Positions 56,347 through 64,000 of a stretch of DNA of 64,000 nucleotides are shown here, one piece after another. Below the pieces are notes generated by a model. It did not search any database and was not told where the DNA came from. It worked only from the letters and a program-made list of their open reading frames with translations. The translations under genes were made by a program, and so were the position numbers. The stretch is from Rahnella variigena (lineage in GTDB: Bacteria > Pseudomonadota > Gammaproteobacteria > Enterobacterales > Enterobacteriaceae), in contig NZ_NSDJ01000001.1 in assembly GCF_003610915.1 (NCBI RefSeq), positions 558,001-622,000 on the forward strand. The letters run 5' to 3'. Each line of letters starts with the position of its first letter. Position 1 is the first letter of the stretch.

Positions 56347-56583
56347 ATGGCAACCAGTATTCGTTTAGACGACGACTTTGTGAGTGATGTGAAAATACAT
56401 GCGGAAGCCTCCCACCGGAGCATTCCCAAGCAGATTGAACACTGGGCAAAAATCGGCCGGATCGCTGAAGACAATCCTGATCTGACTTACCGGTTCATTG
56501 TGGAAACGTTATTAGCCAAAAGCGAGATGGATAACAACAAGGTAACGCGCTATGCCAGAAGGACTGAGCGGTCAAAGGATTGA
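56347..56583 (+). CDS. ParD-like antitoxin
   Basis: A 78-residue protein of the ParD-like antitoxin family: MATSIRLDDDFVSDVKIHAE is a ribbon-helix-helix type start, followed by ASHRSIPKQIEHWAKIGRIAEDNPDLTY. It should bind operator DNA and neutralise the toxin encoded next. Overlap of 32 bp with the toxin gene indicates coupling. RBS CAGAGG 6 nt upstream. Confidence 0.83.
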   Translation: MATSIRLDDDFVSDVKIHAEASHRSIPKQIEHWAKIGRIAEDNPDLTYRFIVETLLAKSEMDNNKVTRYARRTERSKD

Positions 56584-56881
56584 TACGTTTGAATCTCATC
56601 GCTTTACCAGAGCCTTTGGACGATTAACTTTGTCACAGCAGATTGCCGTCGATGATGAAATCGAGCGCATACAGGGAAATCCACTGATCGGAGAACTGAA
56701 GAAAGGCGATCTCAGCTATTTAAGAGTGCATAAATTTCCGCTCGAAAAACAGCAGGCATTACTGGGATACTGCTGGCGGGAAGAGAAAATAGAACTGTAT
56801 CTGCTGAGCCTGGATTCGCATGAGAACTTCTATCAGGACCATAAAAATCACCGTAAAGGTGATTTGAAGATGATGAAATAA
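56552..56881 (+). CDS. RelE/ParE-superfamily toxin
   Basis: A 109-residue toxin-like protein with the RelE-fold pattern: FTRAFGRLTLSQQIAVDDEIERIQGNPLIGELKKGDLSYLRVHKF, then LLGYCWREEKIELYLLSLDSHENFYQDHK. Small size, partner and overlap with the antitoxin gene support a type II toxin-antitoxin module. Whether it cleaves mRNA or poisons gyrase cannot be told. It lies beside a tRNA gene, a common site for such modules. Confidence 0.8.
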   Translation: MPEGLSGQRIDTFESHRFTRAFGRLTLSQQIAVDDEIERIQGNPLIGELKKGDLSYLRVHKFPLEKQQALLGYCWREEKIELYLLSLDSHENFYQDHKNHRKGDLKMMK

Positions 56882-56899
56882 CTTCTCACAAAGCAAAAA

Positions 56900-56925
56900 C
56901 CCGCAACCAGAAGGCCGCGGGCTTT
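56900..56925 (+). terminator. Terminator of the ParD-like/RelE module
   Basis: CCCGC and GCGGG arms with a 12-nt loop followed by CTTTT, 19 bp after the toxin stop. Confidence 0.65.
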
Positions 56926-56926
56926 T

Positions 56927-57316
56927 ACAGGCGAAAAAAAACCTGCTTTAAAAAGCAGGTTTTTCAAATGTGGTCGGCGAGAGAGGATGACGCGCATCTG
57001 CGATGCTTGCCCTGCGGGTCGTTGCTAAAGCAACGTTGTCTCGCTTCGCTCGGCTCAAACCTCCTTCGGAGGTTCTCATCCTCTTTTACTACAGGCGAAA
57101 AAAAACCTGCTTTAAAAAGCAGGTTTTTCAAATGTGGTCGGCGAGAGAGGATGACGCGCATCTGCGATGCTTGCCCTGCGGGTCGTTGCTAAAGCAACGT
57201 TGTCTCGCTTCGCTCGGCTCAAACCTCCTTCGGAGGTTCTCATCCTCTTTTACTACAGGCGAAAAAAAACCTGCTTTAAAAAGCAGGTTTTTCAAATGTG
57301 GTCGGCGAGAGAGGAT
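56927..57316 (-). repeat. 164-bp repeats carrying the 3' end of tRNA-Pro
   Basis: Two full units (56927-57090 and 57091-57254) and a partial third (57255-57316) with exact 164-bp periodicity. Each has a terminator hairpin (AACCTGC/GCAGGTT flanking TTTAAAAA) and then the last 18 nt of tRNA-Pro (the tRNA itself in the third). The rest of a unit is rich in hairpins: GAGGATGA/TCATCCTC closing, AACCTCC/GGAGGTT, TTGC/GCAA. It is transcribed downstream of the tRNA. The plan recalls the rtT repeats after E. coli tyrT. Confidence 0.9.
57268..57294 (-). terminator. Terminator of tRNA-Pro (first of three copies)
   Basis: AAAACCTGC/GCAGGTTTTT hairpin 5 bp after the tRNA 3' end on the minus strand, with a T-run. 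Identical copies at 57104-57130 and 56940-56966. Confidence 0.8.
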
Positions 57317-57375
57317 TCGAACCTCCGACCCACTGGTCCCAAACCAGTTGCGCTACCAAGCTGCGCTACTCGCCG
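57299..57375 (-). tRNA. proM: tRNA-Pro, anticodon TGG
   Basis: 77 nt. The minus strand starts CGGCGAGTAGCGCAGC and ends CGCCGACCA, with the 3' CCA encoded. The acceptor stem CGGCGAG/CTCGCCG is perfect, the anticodon loop is TTTGGGA (anticodon TGG) in the stem ACTGG/CCAGT, and the T-arm has GGTTCGAATCC. The sequence is that of E. coli proM as I remember it, although the position (dpp-tRNA-eptB) is where E. coli has proK (CGG). Confidence 0.97.
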
Positions 57376-57475
57376 AATGGGGCGCATCTTACTGCGACCC
57401 CCTCAGAGCGTCAACGGCTTTTTATAACATCCGCACTGACTGCCCAGATTTTGTCCTATACGGCGCCAAAATAAC

Positions 57476-59155
57476 CTATAGCTTCTGTTCTGCCTGAGGT
57501 TTAGCACACCAGTTATTCGCCGGATTAATACCACCGTCTGGCGATGTATAACCCAGACAGCCTAAAATCGAATCGAATAGCTCAACGTGACGTTTCCTCG
57601 CACCGACCCGCTGCTGTGCCTGTAGCTGTTCAAACGCCAGCTTGTGTTCTGGCTGCTCCAGGAAGCTGTCAGAAGCCCACACCATCATCGGCACGCGGAA
57701 CTGCTCCGGCGGGGCCATCTCGCGCGGCGTGCCGTGCAGATGTGAATTCTCATCAATTGATTCACCGTGATCGGAGGCATAAAACACCAGCGCTTTCTTA
57801 TCACGCAACTGATCAATCACGTTGTCGATAAAGGTATCGGTATACAACACGCTGTTATCAAAGGCGTTGATCAGTTCATCTTTGGTACAGGTATTGCTCT
57901 TACACTCCGGCGTATAACGTGCGTAACTGCGCGGATAACGCTGGGAATAGAGGTAATGCGAGCCTTTTGTATGCAGGATCACCAGATGCTTACCTTTCGG
58001 GTGCGTTCTCAGGGATTCCTGTAACTCATTGACCAGCAACATGTCATCGACCGGCTTGCCGTCGTTGCGCTTTTCAGAGGCTATGATTTCGCGGAAAGAG
58101 AAGTTATTGGTGTCCGCGTTGTTGTAGAACCACAGCTCGCTTTGCATCGCGAACAGCTCAGAGGTGAAGCCCAGCGACTTCATCACCGCGAAAATATTCT
58201 GCTCTTTCAACGTACGCTGCGGGTTATCCGCCGTACCGCCTTCGCGCACAAACATACAGCGCAGCGACAGCTTGGTTGCCGTATCACAGGAGGTACCGCG
58301 GAACGCCACCAGATTCTTTTCTTTCGACAAGCGCGGCGTGGTATCGCGCTCATAACCCAGAATGCCTAAGTGATCCCAGCGGGTAGTTTCGCCGATGATA
58401 AATACGACGTAGGTATCGTCGATATCTGCGGGCGGAACGTAGGTGAATTCCTTCGCCGGATCAAAGTAATTACCGGCATCCCGGCTTTCATCAACCTGCG
58501 TATAAGCATACAAACCCAGCGCGGCCAGCCAGTTAGACGGCAGATAGGAGTGCGCGACGACGCCACCATAACTGGGCAAATCGACGTTGGTTTTCTTCTC
58601 ATTCACACTTTGTTCGTGGTCGAGATATCGCAGCGGCAGCCAGACAAGTAACGCTGTCGCCAGCAAAACGATCAATGGCAACGCACGTTGCCCCGGCGTT
58701 TTTATCTGCTCCATCAGCGTCAGACGCAGGTTGTTTTTCCAGATAAGGAATAACGGAACAGCACTGACCAGCGCCATCCAGATAAACAGATGCCACCCGA
58801 TGATTTCTTTGCTGAGGTCGATATCCGTGGTCATCACCGAAACGACAATGCCGTACCCAATCACCACGTTGAACATCACCATGTAATAACTGGCGGCGAC
58901 CGAAATCAGCACCAGTAATGTGGCGATGATGCGGAAAAACAGCTTTCCACCCAGCGAAATTAAACGCAGCACGAAGAAGGTAAACAGGACGATGGCACAA
59001 ACTTCGGTGACTGCCTGAATCAGTTCAGTTGAAGTGAAATGATTGACCAAAGCGGCAAAGCGGCGTTGAAACACGGAGACATTCAGGAAAATGCCAATGT
59101 AAATCGCTAACAATAAAGAGATATTTTGCTGCGATAGAGTTTTCACTCTATTCAT
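57476..59155 (-). CDS. eptB: Kdo2-lipid A phosphoethanolamine 7''-transferase EptB
   Basis: Adds phosphoethanolamine to the outer Kdo residue of LPS. The 559-residue protein has five N-terminal helices (to about 175) and a periplasmic alkaline-phosphatase-fold domain: catalytic Thr in IIGETTRWDH (253-262), and metal ligands in YASDHGESIDEN and HLHGTP. Multiple cysteines (CDTATKLSLRC, CKSNTC) support periplasmic disulfides. Neighbour dpp-tRNA-eptB as in E. coli. The MgrR sRNA known to repress it there is not in this window. Confidence 0.94.
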   Translation of the reverse strand: MNRVKTLSQQNISLLLAIYIGIFLNVSVFQRRFAALVNHFTSTELIQAVTEVCAIVLFTFFVLRLISLGGKLFFRIIATLLVLISVAASYYMVMFNVVIGYGIVVSVMTTDIDLSKEIIGWHLFIWMALVSAVPLFLIWKNNLRLTLMEQIKTPGQRALPLIVLLATALLVWLPLRYLDHEQSVNEKKTNVDLPSYGGVVAHSYLPSNWLAALGLYAYTQVDESRDAGNYFDPAKEFTYVPPADIDDTYVVFIIGETTRWDHLGILGYERDTTPRLSKEKNLVAFRGTSCDTATKLSLRCMFVREGGTADNPQRTLKEQNIFAVMKSLGFTSELFAMQSELWFYNNADTNNFSFREIIASEKRNDGKPVDDMLLVNELQESLRTHPKGKHLVILHTKGSHYLYSQRYPRSYARYTPECKSNTCTKDELINAFDNSVLYTDTFIDNVIDQLRDKKALVFYASDHGESIDENSHLHGTPREMAPPEQFRVPMMVWASDSFLEQPEHKLAFEQLQAQQRVGARKRHVELFDSILGCLGYTSPDGGINPANNWCAKPQAEQKL

Positions 59156-59334
59156 GTAATGTGGTTTTCCGGAAGTTTTTTGAAAGATTCTGAATCATTG
59201 TGACATGTTTATGCCCCTCGAGTTCACGGATTATGCTGAGATTACGTTTATATACATACTGGCCTGAACAGCAGGAAAGAAGCGCCCTGCAGAGGTGACA
59301 GAGAGATCATGGCGGGTTTTTCAGACATGAAAAA

Positions 59335-59350
59335 GGAGGCCGGAGCCTCC
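59335..59350 (-). terminator. Hairpin downstream of ohr
   Basis: GGAGGC/GCCTCC stem with a 4-nt loop about 50 bp after the ohr stop; on the minus strand it is followed by TTTTTCATG. A likely terminator. Confidence 0.65.
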
Positions 59351-59397
59351 CTGGTATTTCATTAAAACGCCCCTGGTGAAGGCGGTATGACTAAAAA

Positions 59398-59820
59398 TTA
59401 CTTAATATTCAAAGTGACGTCGATGTTGCCGCGGGTCGCATTAGAGTACGGGCAAACCTGATGGGCTTTCGCCACCAGTGCTTCTGCTTCGCTGCGCTCG
59501 AAGCCTGGCAGGGTAATATCCAGCTGAACTTCAATACCGTAACCGCCCGGAATTGCGCCGATGCCGACTGCGCCTTCAATTTTGGCGTCCGCAGGGATCT
59601 TAATTTTTTCTTGTGCGGCAACGGCTTTCAGTGCGCCGAGGAAGCAGGCGGAATAACCCGCTGCAAACAACTGCTCAGGGTTGGTGCCGCCGCCCATGCC
59701 GCCCATTTCTTTTGGTACACCCAGTTTGACGTCAAGAACGCCGTCGTCAGAAGTCGCACGACCATCACGACCACCGGTGGCTGAGGCATGAGCACGATAC
59801 ACAACTTTTTCAATAGACAT
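59398..59820 (-). CDS. ohr: Organic hydroperoxide resistance protein Ohr
   Basis: Thiol peroxidase of the OsmC/Ohr family that reduces lipid and organic hydroperoxides; 140 residues, the normal size. The reactive C59 ([10 protein letters not shown]) and resolving C123 ([13 protein letters not shown]) are present, with the catalytic Arg in GGRDGRA. Downstream of ohrR in the same direction, and presumably released from OhrR repression by peroxide. Confidence 0.95.
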   Translation of the reverse strand: MSIEKVVYRAHASATGGRDGRATSDDGVLDVKLGVPKEMGGMGGGTNPEQLFAAGYSACFLGALKAVAAQEKIKIPADAKIEGAVGIGAIPGGYGIEVQLDITLPGFERSEAEALVAKAHQVCPYSNATRGNIDVTLNIK

Positions 59821-59895
59821 ATTTCGTTCCTTAATCAGTGAGAGTCATAAAATATTAAACGATTTAATCGCACACTACTTATTTGATTCTATCAA

Positions 59896-59924
59896 ACGAG
59901 TCTAAGATGCTCCTTCAGACTCGT
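59896..59924 (-). terminator. Inverted repeat between ohrR and ohr
   Basis: ACGAGTCT and AGACTCGT form an 8-bp stem with a 13-nt loop, 28 bp after the ohrR stop. The T-run (CGTTTG) is short, so some read-through to ohr is possible. Confidence 0.55.
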
Positions 59925-59951
59925 CTGTTTAACACTCTTCAAAGCGAAGTT

Positions 59952-60416
59952 TTACGCTTTGTCCTGAAGCTTCGCCCGTAAGACTTCCAGTTGCTGCTTC
60001 AGCGCCACAATTTCGCCAACTTCACATTCGGTCGCACACAAAATGGCTTCGGGAATACCCTGCGCTTTTTCGCGTAACGCCCGGCCTTCTGCGGTCAGGG
60101 AGATAATCACCTGACGCTCATCGGCTTTCGCCCGCTGACGCATCAGCAAACCGGCGGTTTCCAGACGCTTTAACAGTGGCGTCAAAGTAGCAGAATCGAG
60201 AAACAGTTTTTCGCCGATTTCAGATACTGTGACTTCATCACGCTGCCAGAGCACCAGCATCACCAGATATTGCGGGTAAGTCAGATCGAGTTGCCCGAGC
60301 AATTTACGGTAAACCTTATGCAGTGCCAGATTCGCGGAGTACAGCGCGAAACACATCTGTTGATCCAGATGCAGCATGCCGTTTTGTGTTGAGTCGGTAT
60401 CTGTTGTCATGTTCAT
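59952..60416 (-). CDS. ohrR: Peroxide-sensing repressor OhrR (MarR family)
   Basis: A 154-residue MarR protein. The sensing cysteine is C22 in the N-terminal helix ([22 protein letters not shown]); C127 and C131 ([10 protein letters not shown]) could supply the partner of a two-Cys mechanism. Winged helix at about 62-105 ([35 protein letters not shown]). It should repress ohr and itself and let go on oxidation. Confidence 0.92.
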   Translation of the reverse strand: MNMTTDTDSTQNGMLHLDQQMCFALYSANLALHKVYRKLLGQLDLTYPQYLVMLVLWQRDEVTVSEIGEKLFLDSATLTPLLKRLETAGLLMRQRAKADERQVIISLTAEGRALREKAQGIPEAILCATECEVGEIVALKQQLEVLRAKLQDKA

Positions 60417-60482
60417 GTCGCCAATATATATAGCGCGCGATATTATCGCAAGCGCTTTTTTATGTTATCTCAACCCGCCGGT

Positions 60483-61928
60483 TCAGAAACCTTCAATCCG
60501 CTGCAGCATATACGGATAAAACGGGTTGGATGAAACACGCATCAGCTGATCCATACTTACCACCAGCGCACCGCTTTCACCCCGCGCGGCCAGCGTACCG
60601 AGCCTGATACCAAATTGCGCAGGGCCTTGCGGATTGCGCCCGTACAGCGAATCATTTGTCGGAAAAGGCAGCGCGACATGCGACAGCGAATAGAATTCTG
60701 AAGGATAGTTCAGACCGAGTGGCGTAACTGAAGCGCTGTTTTGCCCTGCTACTGTGATTTTCGCTACCGTGGCCGCATCATCCGGCGAAGCATTGGTAAT
60801 CACCGTCGTCTGATAGGCGCGCGGCGGCGCAGGCAGCAGGCGCTCAACGGCGGTTTCCGATGACGGACGCAGCAGCGGCCCGACATACGCACTGCGGTTA
60901 ATATCAAACAGTACCAGCTGGCTGCCGTTTGCCGGGAGCTGATTAAACAACGCCGTCACCACCGCACGGGCGCTGACGGTTGAATCAACCACCGACTGGA
61001 ACGCCAGCACAGGCGGTAACTTTGAAAGCTTGCCGGACTCCGCGTCTTTACTGATTTGCTGTTGCAAAACATGGGTCAGCAGATAAGACTGACGCGCCGC
61101 TTTCACCGGGAATGAATTGTATTTAAACGGATTAAATTCAGGCATCAGATTCAGCCAGGCGGTTTTGGCAAAGGCAGGGAAAATTGCCGGCCAGCCCGCA
61201 TATCCGGCAAAGCGCGCAAAACTGGTCACGCCAATCATCGGGGAAATCAGCACCACCCGCGAAGGCCGCGCCAGAGCCGGATCATCGAGCGAATCCAGGG
61301 TGTATTTCATCGCCAGCGCACCACCGTTGGAGAAACCCACCAGTTGCAGCGGCACATCCGCCCCCGCTGCACGTCGTGCCTCGCGAATTGCCAGCCGCGT
61401 TGCCGCCAGCCACTGTTCCCAGTCGACGTTGGTCAGTCCCCCCGGTACGGTGCCGTGTCCGGGCAGACGGATACCGACGGCAACGAATCCACGGCGACGA
61501 TAATCCTGCGCAATATGCCGCAGACTGTATGGGGAATCGGTCAGACCGTGCAACAGCACCACCGCGCCGACCGGTTTACCGTCGGGCATCAGCTCATAAG
61601 AGCGGTTCCAGTCCTGCGCAAAATGCTCGGGATAAATCGGGCTGCGATCGTAATAGCGGTTAAGCGGAATACGATCTTCTCTGTCGAGTTTGTCCGTCAC
61701 CTGCTGCTTCACTTCAGCAAACGCCTGCTGCTCGGCGCGTAAATACGCCGGCCAGTCGCTCTTATCCAGTTGCTCCGTACTCAGTTCGTCCGGCACCAGT
61801 TTGTGCCACGGCTCAAGCGGCGGCCCCTGTAAGGCGTCATAAGTACGCACAGCCAGCAGCGTAATAATCACCAGAATCAGCGCCAGTAACAGCTTTTTCA
61901 GGCGTTCAGAGAGATGACGAAGTTGCAT
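60483..61928 (-). CDS. Membrane-anchored alpha/beta hydrolase
   Basis: A 481-residue protein with one N-terminal helix (LKKLLLALILVIITLLAV) and an alpha/beta-hydrolase domain: oxyanion-hole VVLLHGLTDSPYSLR, lid-side GIRLPGHGTVPG, nucleophile elbow VGFSNGGALA (Ser at about 218), and a late His in SLSHVALPFP. The fold suggests a lipase or carboxylesterase of the serine aminopeptidase type. The ATG at 61928 overlaps the stop of the ParE-like gene by one base; the frame open to 61952 is less likely. Substrate unknown. Confidence 0.83.
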   Translation of the reverse strand: MQLRHLSERLKKLLLALILVIITLLAVRTYDALQGPPLEPWHKLVPDELSTEQLDKSDWPAYLRAEQQAFAEVKQQVTDKLDREDRIPLNRYYDRSPIYPEHFAQDWNRSYELMPDGKPVGAVVLLHGLTDSPYSLRHIAQDYRRRGFVAVGIRLPGHGTVPGGLTNVDWEQWLAATRLAIREARRAAGADVPLQLVGFSNGGALAMKYTLDSLDDPALARPSRVVLISPMIGVTSFARFAGYAGWPAIFPAFAKTAWLNLMPEFNPFKYNSFPVKAARQSYLLTHVLQQQISKDAESGKLSKLPPVLAFQSVVDSTVSARAVVTALFNQLPANGSQLVLFDINRSAYVGPLLRPSSETAVERLLPAPPRAYQTTVITNASPDDAATVAKITVAGQNSASVTPLGLNYPSEFYSLSHVALPFPTNDSLYGRNPQGPAQFGIRLGTLAARGESGALVVSMDQLMRVSSNPFYPYMLQRIEGF

Positions 61929-62221
61929 TAAATAGGGGTTTCCTCTGGCCAATGCTGAGCGCTATGCACCAGTCTGATGATTTGAATTTCGGTGTCAGTC
62001 ACGCGATATACCATCCTGAAATGCTTACGAATAATACATTCTCTGGTTCCGGTAACGCGTCCTGCTACATACATGTCGGGACTGAGTAGAATGCGCTCTG
62101 CTGCGTCATCAAAATCATCATCCAGTTCAATAGCGGCATGAGGATTCTCACCCGCGACATAACTGAATATATGCTCGCGATCATCCTGCGCATGTGGTTT
62201 CCATACCAGCATTTTGATCAT
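61928..62221 (-). CDS. ParE/RelE-family toxin
   Basis: A 97-residue toxin-like protein: VWKPHAQDDREHIFSYVAGENPHAAIELDDDFDDAAERILLSPDMYVAGRVTGTRE, with the beta-strand end FRMVYRVTDTEIQIIRLVHSAQHWP typical of ParE. Second gene of a two-gene unit, 3 bp after its partner. Target (gyrase or ribosome-bound mRNA) unknown. Confidence 0.87.
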   Translation of the reverse strand: MIKMLVWKPHAQDDREHIFSYVAGENPHAAIELDDDFDDAAERILLSPDMYVAGRVTGTRECIIRKHFRMVYRVTDTEIQIIRLVHSAQHWPEETPI

Positions 62222-62224
62222 TCG

Positions 62225-62692
62225 TTACTTTTCCTGTTCCTTAAGTAACGCGGCTTTCCGGGCTGCAAACTCAGCCTTCACCTGTTCGTGAGGAATGACG
62301 GGGCGCGGATCATCCAGTGATTCCTGAACCCGTTTCCGGAACCACAAATCATAGGTAGCTTCATCCATCGCGGCAGCTTCATGCGCCCTTTTTAGCGCTG
62401 CCGACCGGTCGGGGCGAGTTCCTTTACCGCTCCCTACAGGATCATAGTCGGTAATATCCACTTCGAACTGGTTTATGCCCAGGTCTTTTAAATAAGCCGC
62501 CAGCGTGTCGAAACGCTTGAAAACCCGCACTTTACCGCTGCGTTGTGCGATAAGGGTCCGCTGATGTTCGCCGTATCTGATCACTATTATCCACCCTCCC
62601 TGTTGTGCGACCACGCTGAACTGGCTGACCGCGCCAGCTTCTGCCAGACAAATTAATGTGGAATGGTCGATAGTTTCTTTAGACATAGCCAT
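62225..62692 (-). CDS. ParC-like antitoxin/partition-associated protein
   Basis: A 155-residue protein similar, from memory, to plasmid 'ParC-type' proteins that travel with ParE-like toxins: SQFSVVAQQGGWIIVIRYGEHQRTLIAQRSGKVRVFKRFDTLAAYLKDLGI, then YDPVGSGKGTRPDRSAALKRAHEAAA and a helical, charged end. It is longer than usual ParD antitoxins. The 3-bp spacing to the toxin gene supports an antitoxin role. Two start codons (MAM) are possible. Confidence 0.72.
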   Translation of the reverse strand: MAMSKETIDHSTLICLAEAGAVSQFSVVAQQGGWIIVIRYGEHQRTLIAQRSGKVRVFKRFDTLAAYLKDLGINQFEVDITDYDPVGSGKGTRPDRSAALKRAHEAAAMDEATYDLWFRKRVQESLDDPRPVIPHEQVKAEFAARKAALLKEQEK

Positions 62693-62817
62693 ACCAGCCT
62701 TTCTGCAAATAATAATAAATCATCGGTTCATACAACTATATACCGATACCTCTACTGAGCCAGATTTATCTTTTTGATGCGAGGCATCGCGCAAATTTTC
62801 GCCCCAATTTTGCCCAA

Positions 62818-62839
62818 TTGCATTCCGTCCGTGGTGCAA
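62818..62839 (+). promoter_or_regulatory. NtrC-like site upstream of allophanate hydrolase
   Basis: TTGCA and TGCAA arms around GTGGTG give a good right half (TGGTGCA) and a weaker left half of an NtrC site, about 100 bp before the predicted transcription start. Confidence 0.55.
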
Positions 62840-62900
62840 CAAATATACAGCCCGGTCATACAACAATGACTAAACTCAATAAAATCAATGAATAATGATG

Positions 62901-62916
62901 TGGCACAAGCTTTGCT
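62901..62916 (+). promoter_or_regulatory. Sigma-54 promoter
   Basis: TGGCACAAGCTTTGCT has the GG and GC dinucleotides 12 bp apart and fits the -24/-12 consensus TGGCAC-N5-TTGC very well; 41 bp before the start codon. Confidence 0.85.
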
Positions 62917-62956
62917 TAGATGAATTCAATCTTGTATACCAGATGGGATTCAAAAC

Positions 62957-64000
62957 ATGGCTTCAGTTTCAGACACAGTCACATCACCCTTTCGCGGTTT
63001 TACCTTGCGGGAATGGCAGCAACATTACCGTAGTGCGCCAGACAGCCTGCGCACCACGCTTTCTCTGGTTATGGGAAGCCTGAGTCAAAACGACAATGCC
63101 TGGATTTATCTCGCCAACGCAGAGCAGCTGGAGGCGCAAATCCTCCACCTTGAAGCCCTTCGCCATCAGCATGAAGGCTCGCTGAGTGCCCTGCCGTTGT
63201 TTGGTGTGCCCTTCGCCGTTAAAGACAATATGGATATCGCGGGCTGGCCGACCACGGCGGCGTGTCCGGCGTTTGCTTACACCGCAGAAGCAGACGCTAC
63301 CGTGATTGCCAATCTGAAAGCCAAAGGCGCAATAGTGATTGGCAAAACCAATCTCGATCAGTTCGCCACCGGCCTGGTCGGCACCCGTTCTCCTTACGGC
63401 GCAGTCCCTAATACCTTCAATCCTGATTACGTCAGCGGCGGATCCAGTTCTGGTTCGGCTTCCGTTCTGGCACGCGGTCTGGTGGCCTTTTCGCTGGGCA
63501 CCGACACCGCCGGTTCCGGCCGTGTTCCGGCAGGCTTTAATAATGTCGTCGGGCTGAAACCGACCAAAGGCTGGCTGTCGAATACCGGCGTGGTTCCGGC
63601 CTGCCGCCTGAATGATTCCGTCTCGATTTTCGCCCTGACAGTCGCCGATGCCCAGACCGTCGCCCAGGCCGCTGGCGGTTTTGATGCTGCCGATGCCTAC
63701 TCCCGTAGAAATCCGTTTACCGCGCCGGTCGCCATGTCACCGCATCCGCGCTTTGCCGTGCCGGACAGTCTGGAATTTTTCGGCGACGCGCTGGCGGAAT
63801 TTGAGTTCGATCAGGCGCTGGAACGTCTGAACAGCAGCGGCATCACCCTCGTTCCCGTCGATTTCACGCCGTTCCGCGAACTGGCAGAGCAACTGTATTA
63901 CGGCGCATGGGTGGCAGAACGCACCGTAGCGGTCGGCGAAATTTTCGAAGAAAGCCCGGAAGCGATGGATCCGATCGTTCGCGGGATTGTCGCCAATGGC
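62957..64000 (+). CDS. atzF: Allophanate hydrolase (amidase signature), 3' end outside window
   Basis: Hydrolyses allophanate to ammonia and CO2 in the urea carboxylase/allophanate hydrolase route of nitrogen scavenging. The 348 codons inside the window show the amidase catalytic triad: Lys in PFAVKDNMDIAG, and the Ser-Ser pair in the GGSSSGSAS and DTAGSGRVPAG blocks. It begins SDTVTSPFRGFTLREWQQHY, typical of AtzF-type rather than general amidases. The sigma-54 promoter and NtrC-like site upstream fit nitrogen-limited expression; a urea carboxylase gene should follow or lie nearby. Confidence 0.88.
   Translation, partial: MASVSDTVTSPFRGFTLREWQQHYRSAPDSLRTTLSLVMGSLSQNDNAWIYLANAEQLEAQILHLEALRHQHEGSLSALPLFGVPFAVKDNMDIAGWPTTAACPAFAYTAEADATVIANLKAKGAIVIGKTNLDQFATGLVGTRSPYGAVPNTFNPDYVSGGSSSGSASVLARGLVAFSLGTDTAGSGRVPAGFNNVVGLKPTKGWLSNTGVVPACRLNDSVSIFALTVADAQTVAQAAGGFDAADAYSRRNPFTAPVAMSPHPRFAVPDSLEFFGDALAEFEFDQALERLNSSGITLVPVDFTPFRELAEQLYYGAWVAERTVAVGEIFEESPEAMDPIVRGIVANG

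Noticed and set aside
56927..57316. CRISPR array
   Set aside because: Repeats are 164 bp, contiguous and contain tRNA 3' ends; there are no short repeats with unique spacers and no cas genes in the window.
57003..57497. 164-codon frame across the tRNA repeats
   Set aside because: Covers the tRNA gene and its structured repeats; an arrangement like the Tpr frame in E. coli rtT, but without support for translation.

Overview
The window is a chromosomal segment of a gamma-proteobacterium of the order Enterobacterales. Gene order over about 19.6-34.5 kb (yhjC-like regulator, yhjD, yhjE, yhjG, pdeH/yhjH, kdgK, yhjJ, dctA, pdeK/yhjK, then cellulose genes) and over about 49.6-59.2 kb (dppFDCBA, tRNA-Pro, eptB) follows the E. 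coli chromosome. The cellulose operon has bcsO and bcsD and lacks bcsE/F/G, and there are two mqo genes and an ohr/ohrR pair. Together this fits a Rahnella/Serratia-like member of the Yersiniaceae better than E. coli itself. The genus is an inference; no rRNA gene is present.

Layout. 0-4.5 kb: a cut-off EmrB-type exporter facing a TetR regulator, a YdeE-like exporter, and an ada operon. 4.5-9.4 kb: dcp, then an accessory block. The block holds an AT-rich gene that resembles the OspC/CopC ADP-riboxanase effectors, a divergent Qnr pentapeptide gene, and the wreck of a rhuM gene. 9.4-15 kb: cytX, a structured non-coding stretch with a 40-residue peptide gene, and two tandem mqo paralogues. A repeat of about 105 bp flanks the cytX/peptide block. 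15-17.7 kb: an operon of cytochrome b561, a TPR lipid- or periplasm-directed protein, an ECF sigma factor and its anti-sigma factor. 18-34.5 kb: the yhj region, with two c-di-GMP effectors (ycgR and pdeH) that each have a near-perfect FliA promoter, so motility and c-di-GMP turnover are wired together. 35-46.8 kb: bcsOQABCDZ, a cellulose synthase operon of mixed type. 46.9-49.6 kb: the 'mobile mystery protein' A/B pair (HTH plus Fic) followed by an IS3-family element that has landed in the loop of the shared terminator. 49.6-55.4 kb: dpp operon. 56.3-57.4 kb: a toxin-antitoxin pair, and a tRNA-Pro(TGG) gene trailed by 164-bp repeats that each carry the tRNA 3' end. 57.5-62.7 kb: eptB, ohr/ohrR, a membrane-anchored hydrolase and a ParE-type module. 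62.8-64 kb: a sigma-54 promoter with an NtrC-like site before an allophanate hydrolase that runs off the window.

The most novel item is the OspC-like gene at 6.9-7.8 kb: it keeps the residues I expect to be catalytic, lacks the ankyrin repeats of known family members, and ends in an acidic Ser/Asp tail. The tRNA-Pro repeat array and the structured RNA/peptide locus near 10.7-11.1 kb are the next most unusual. All family calls rest on reading the sequence and on remembered family features; no database search was run.
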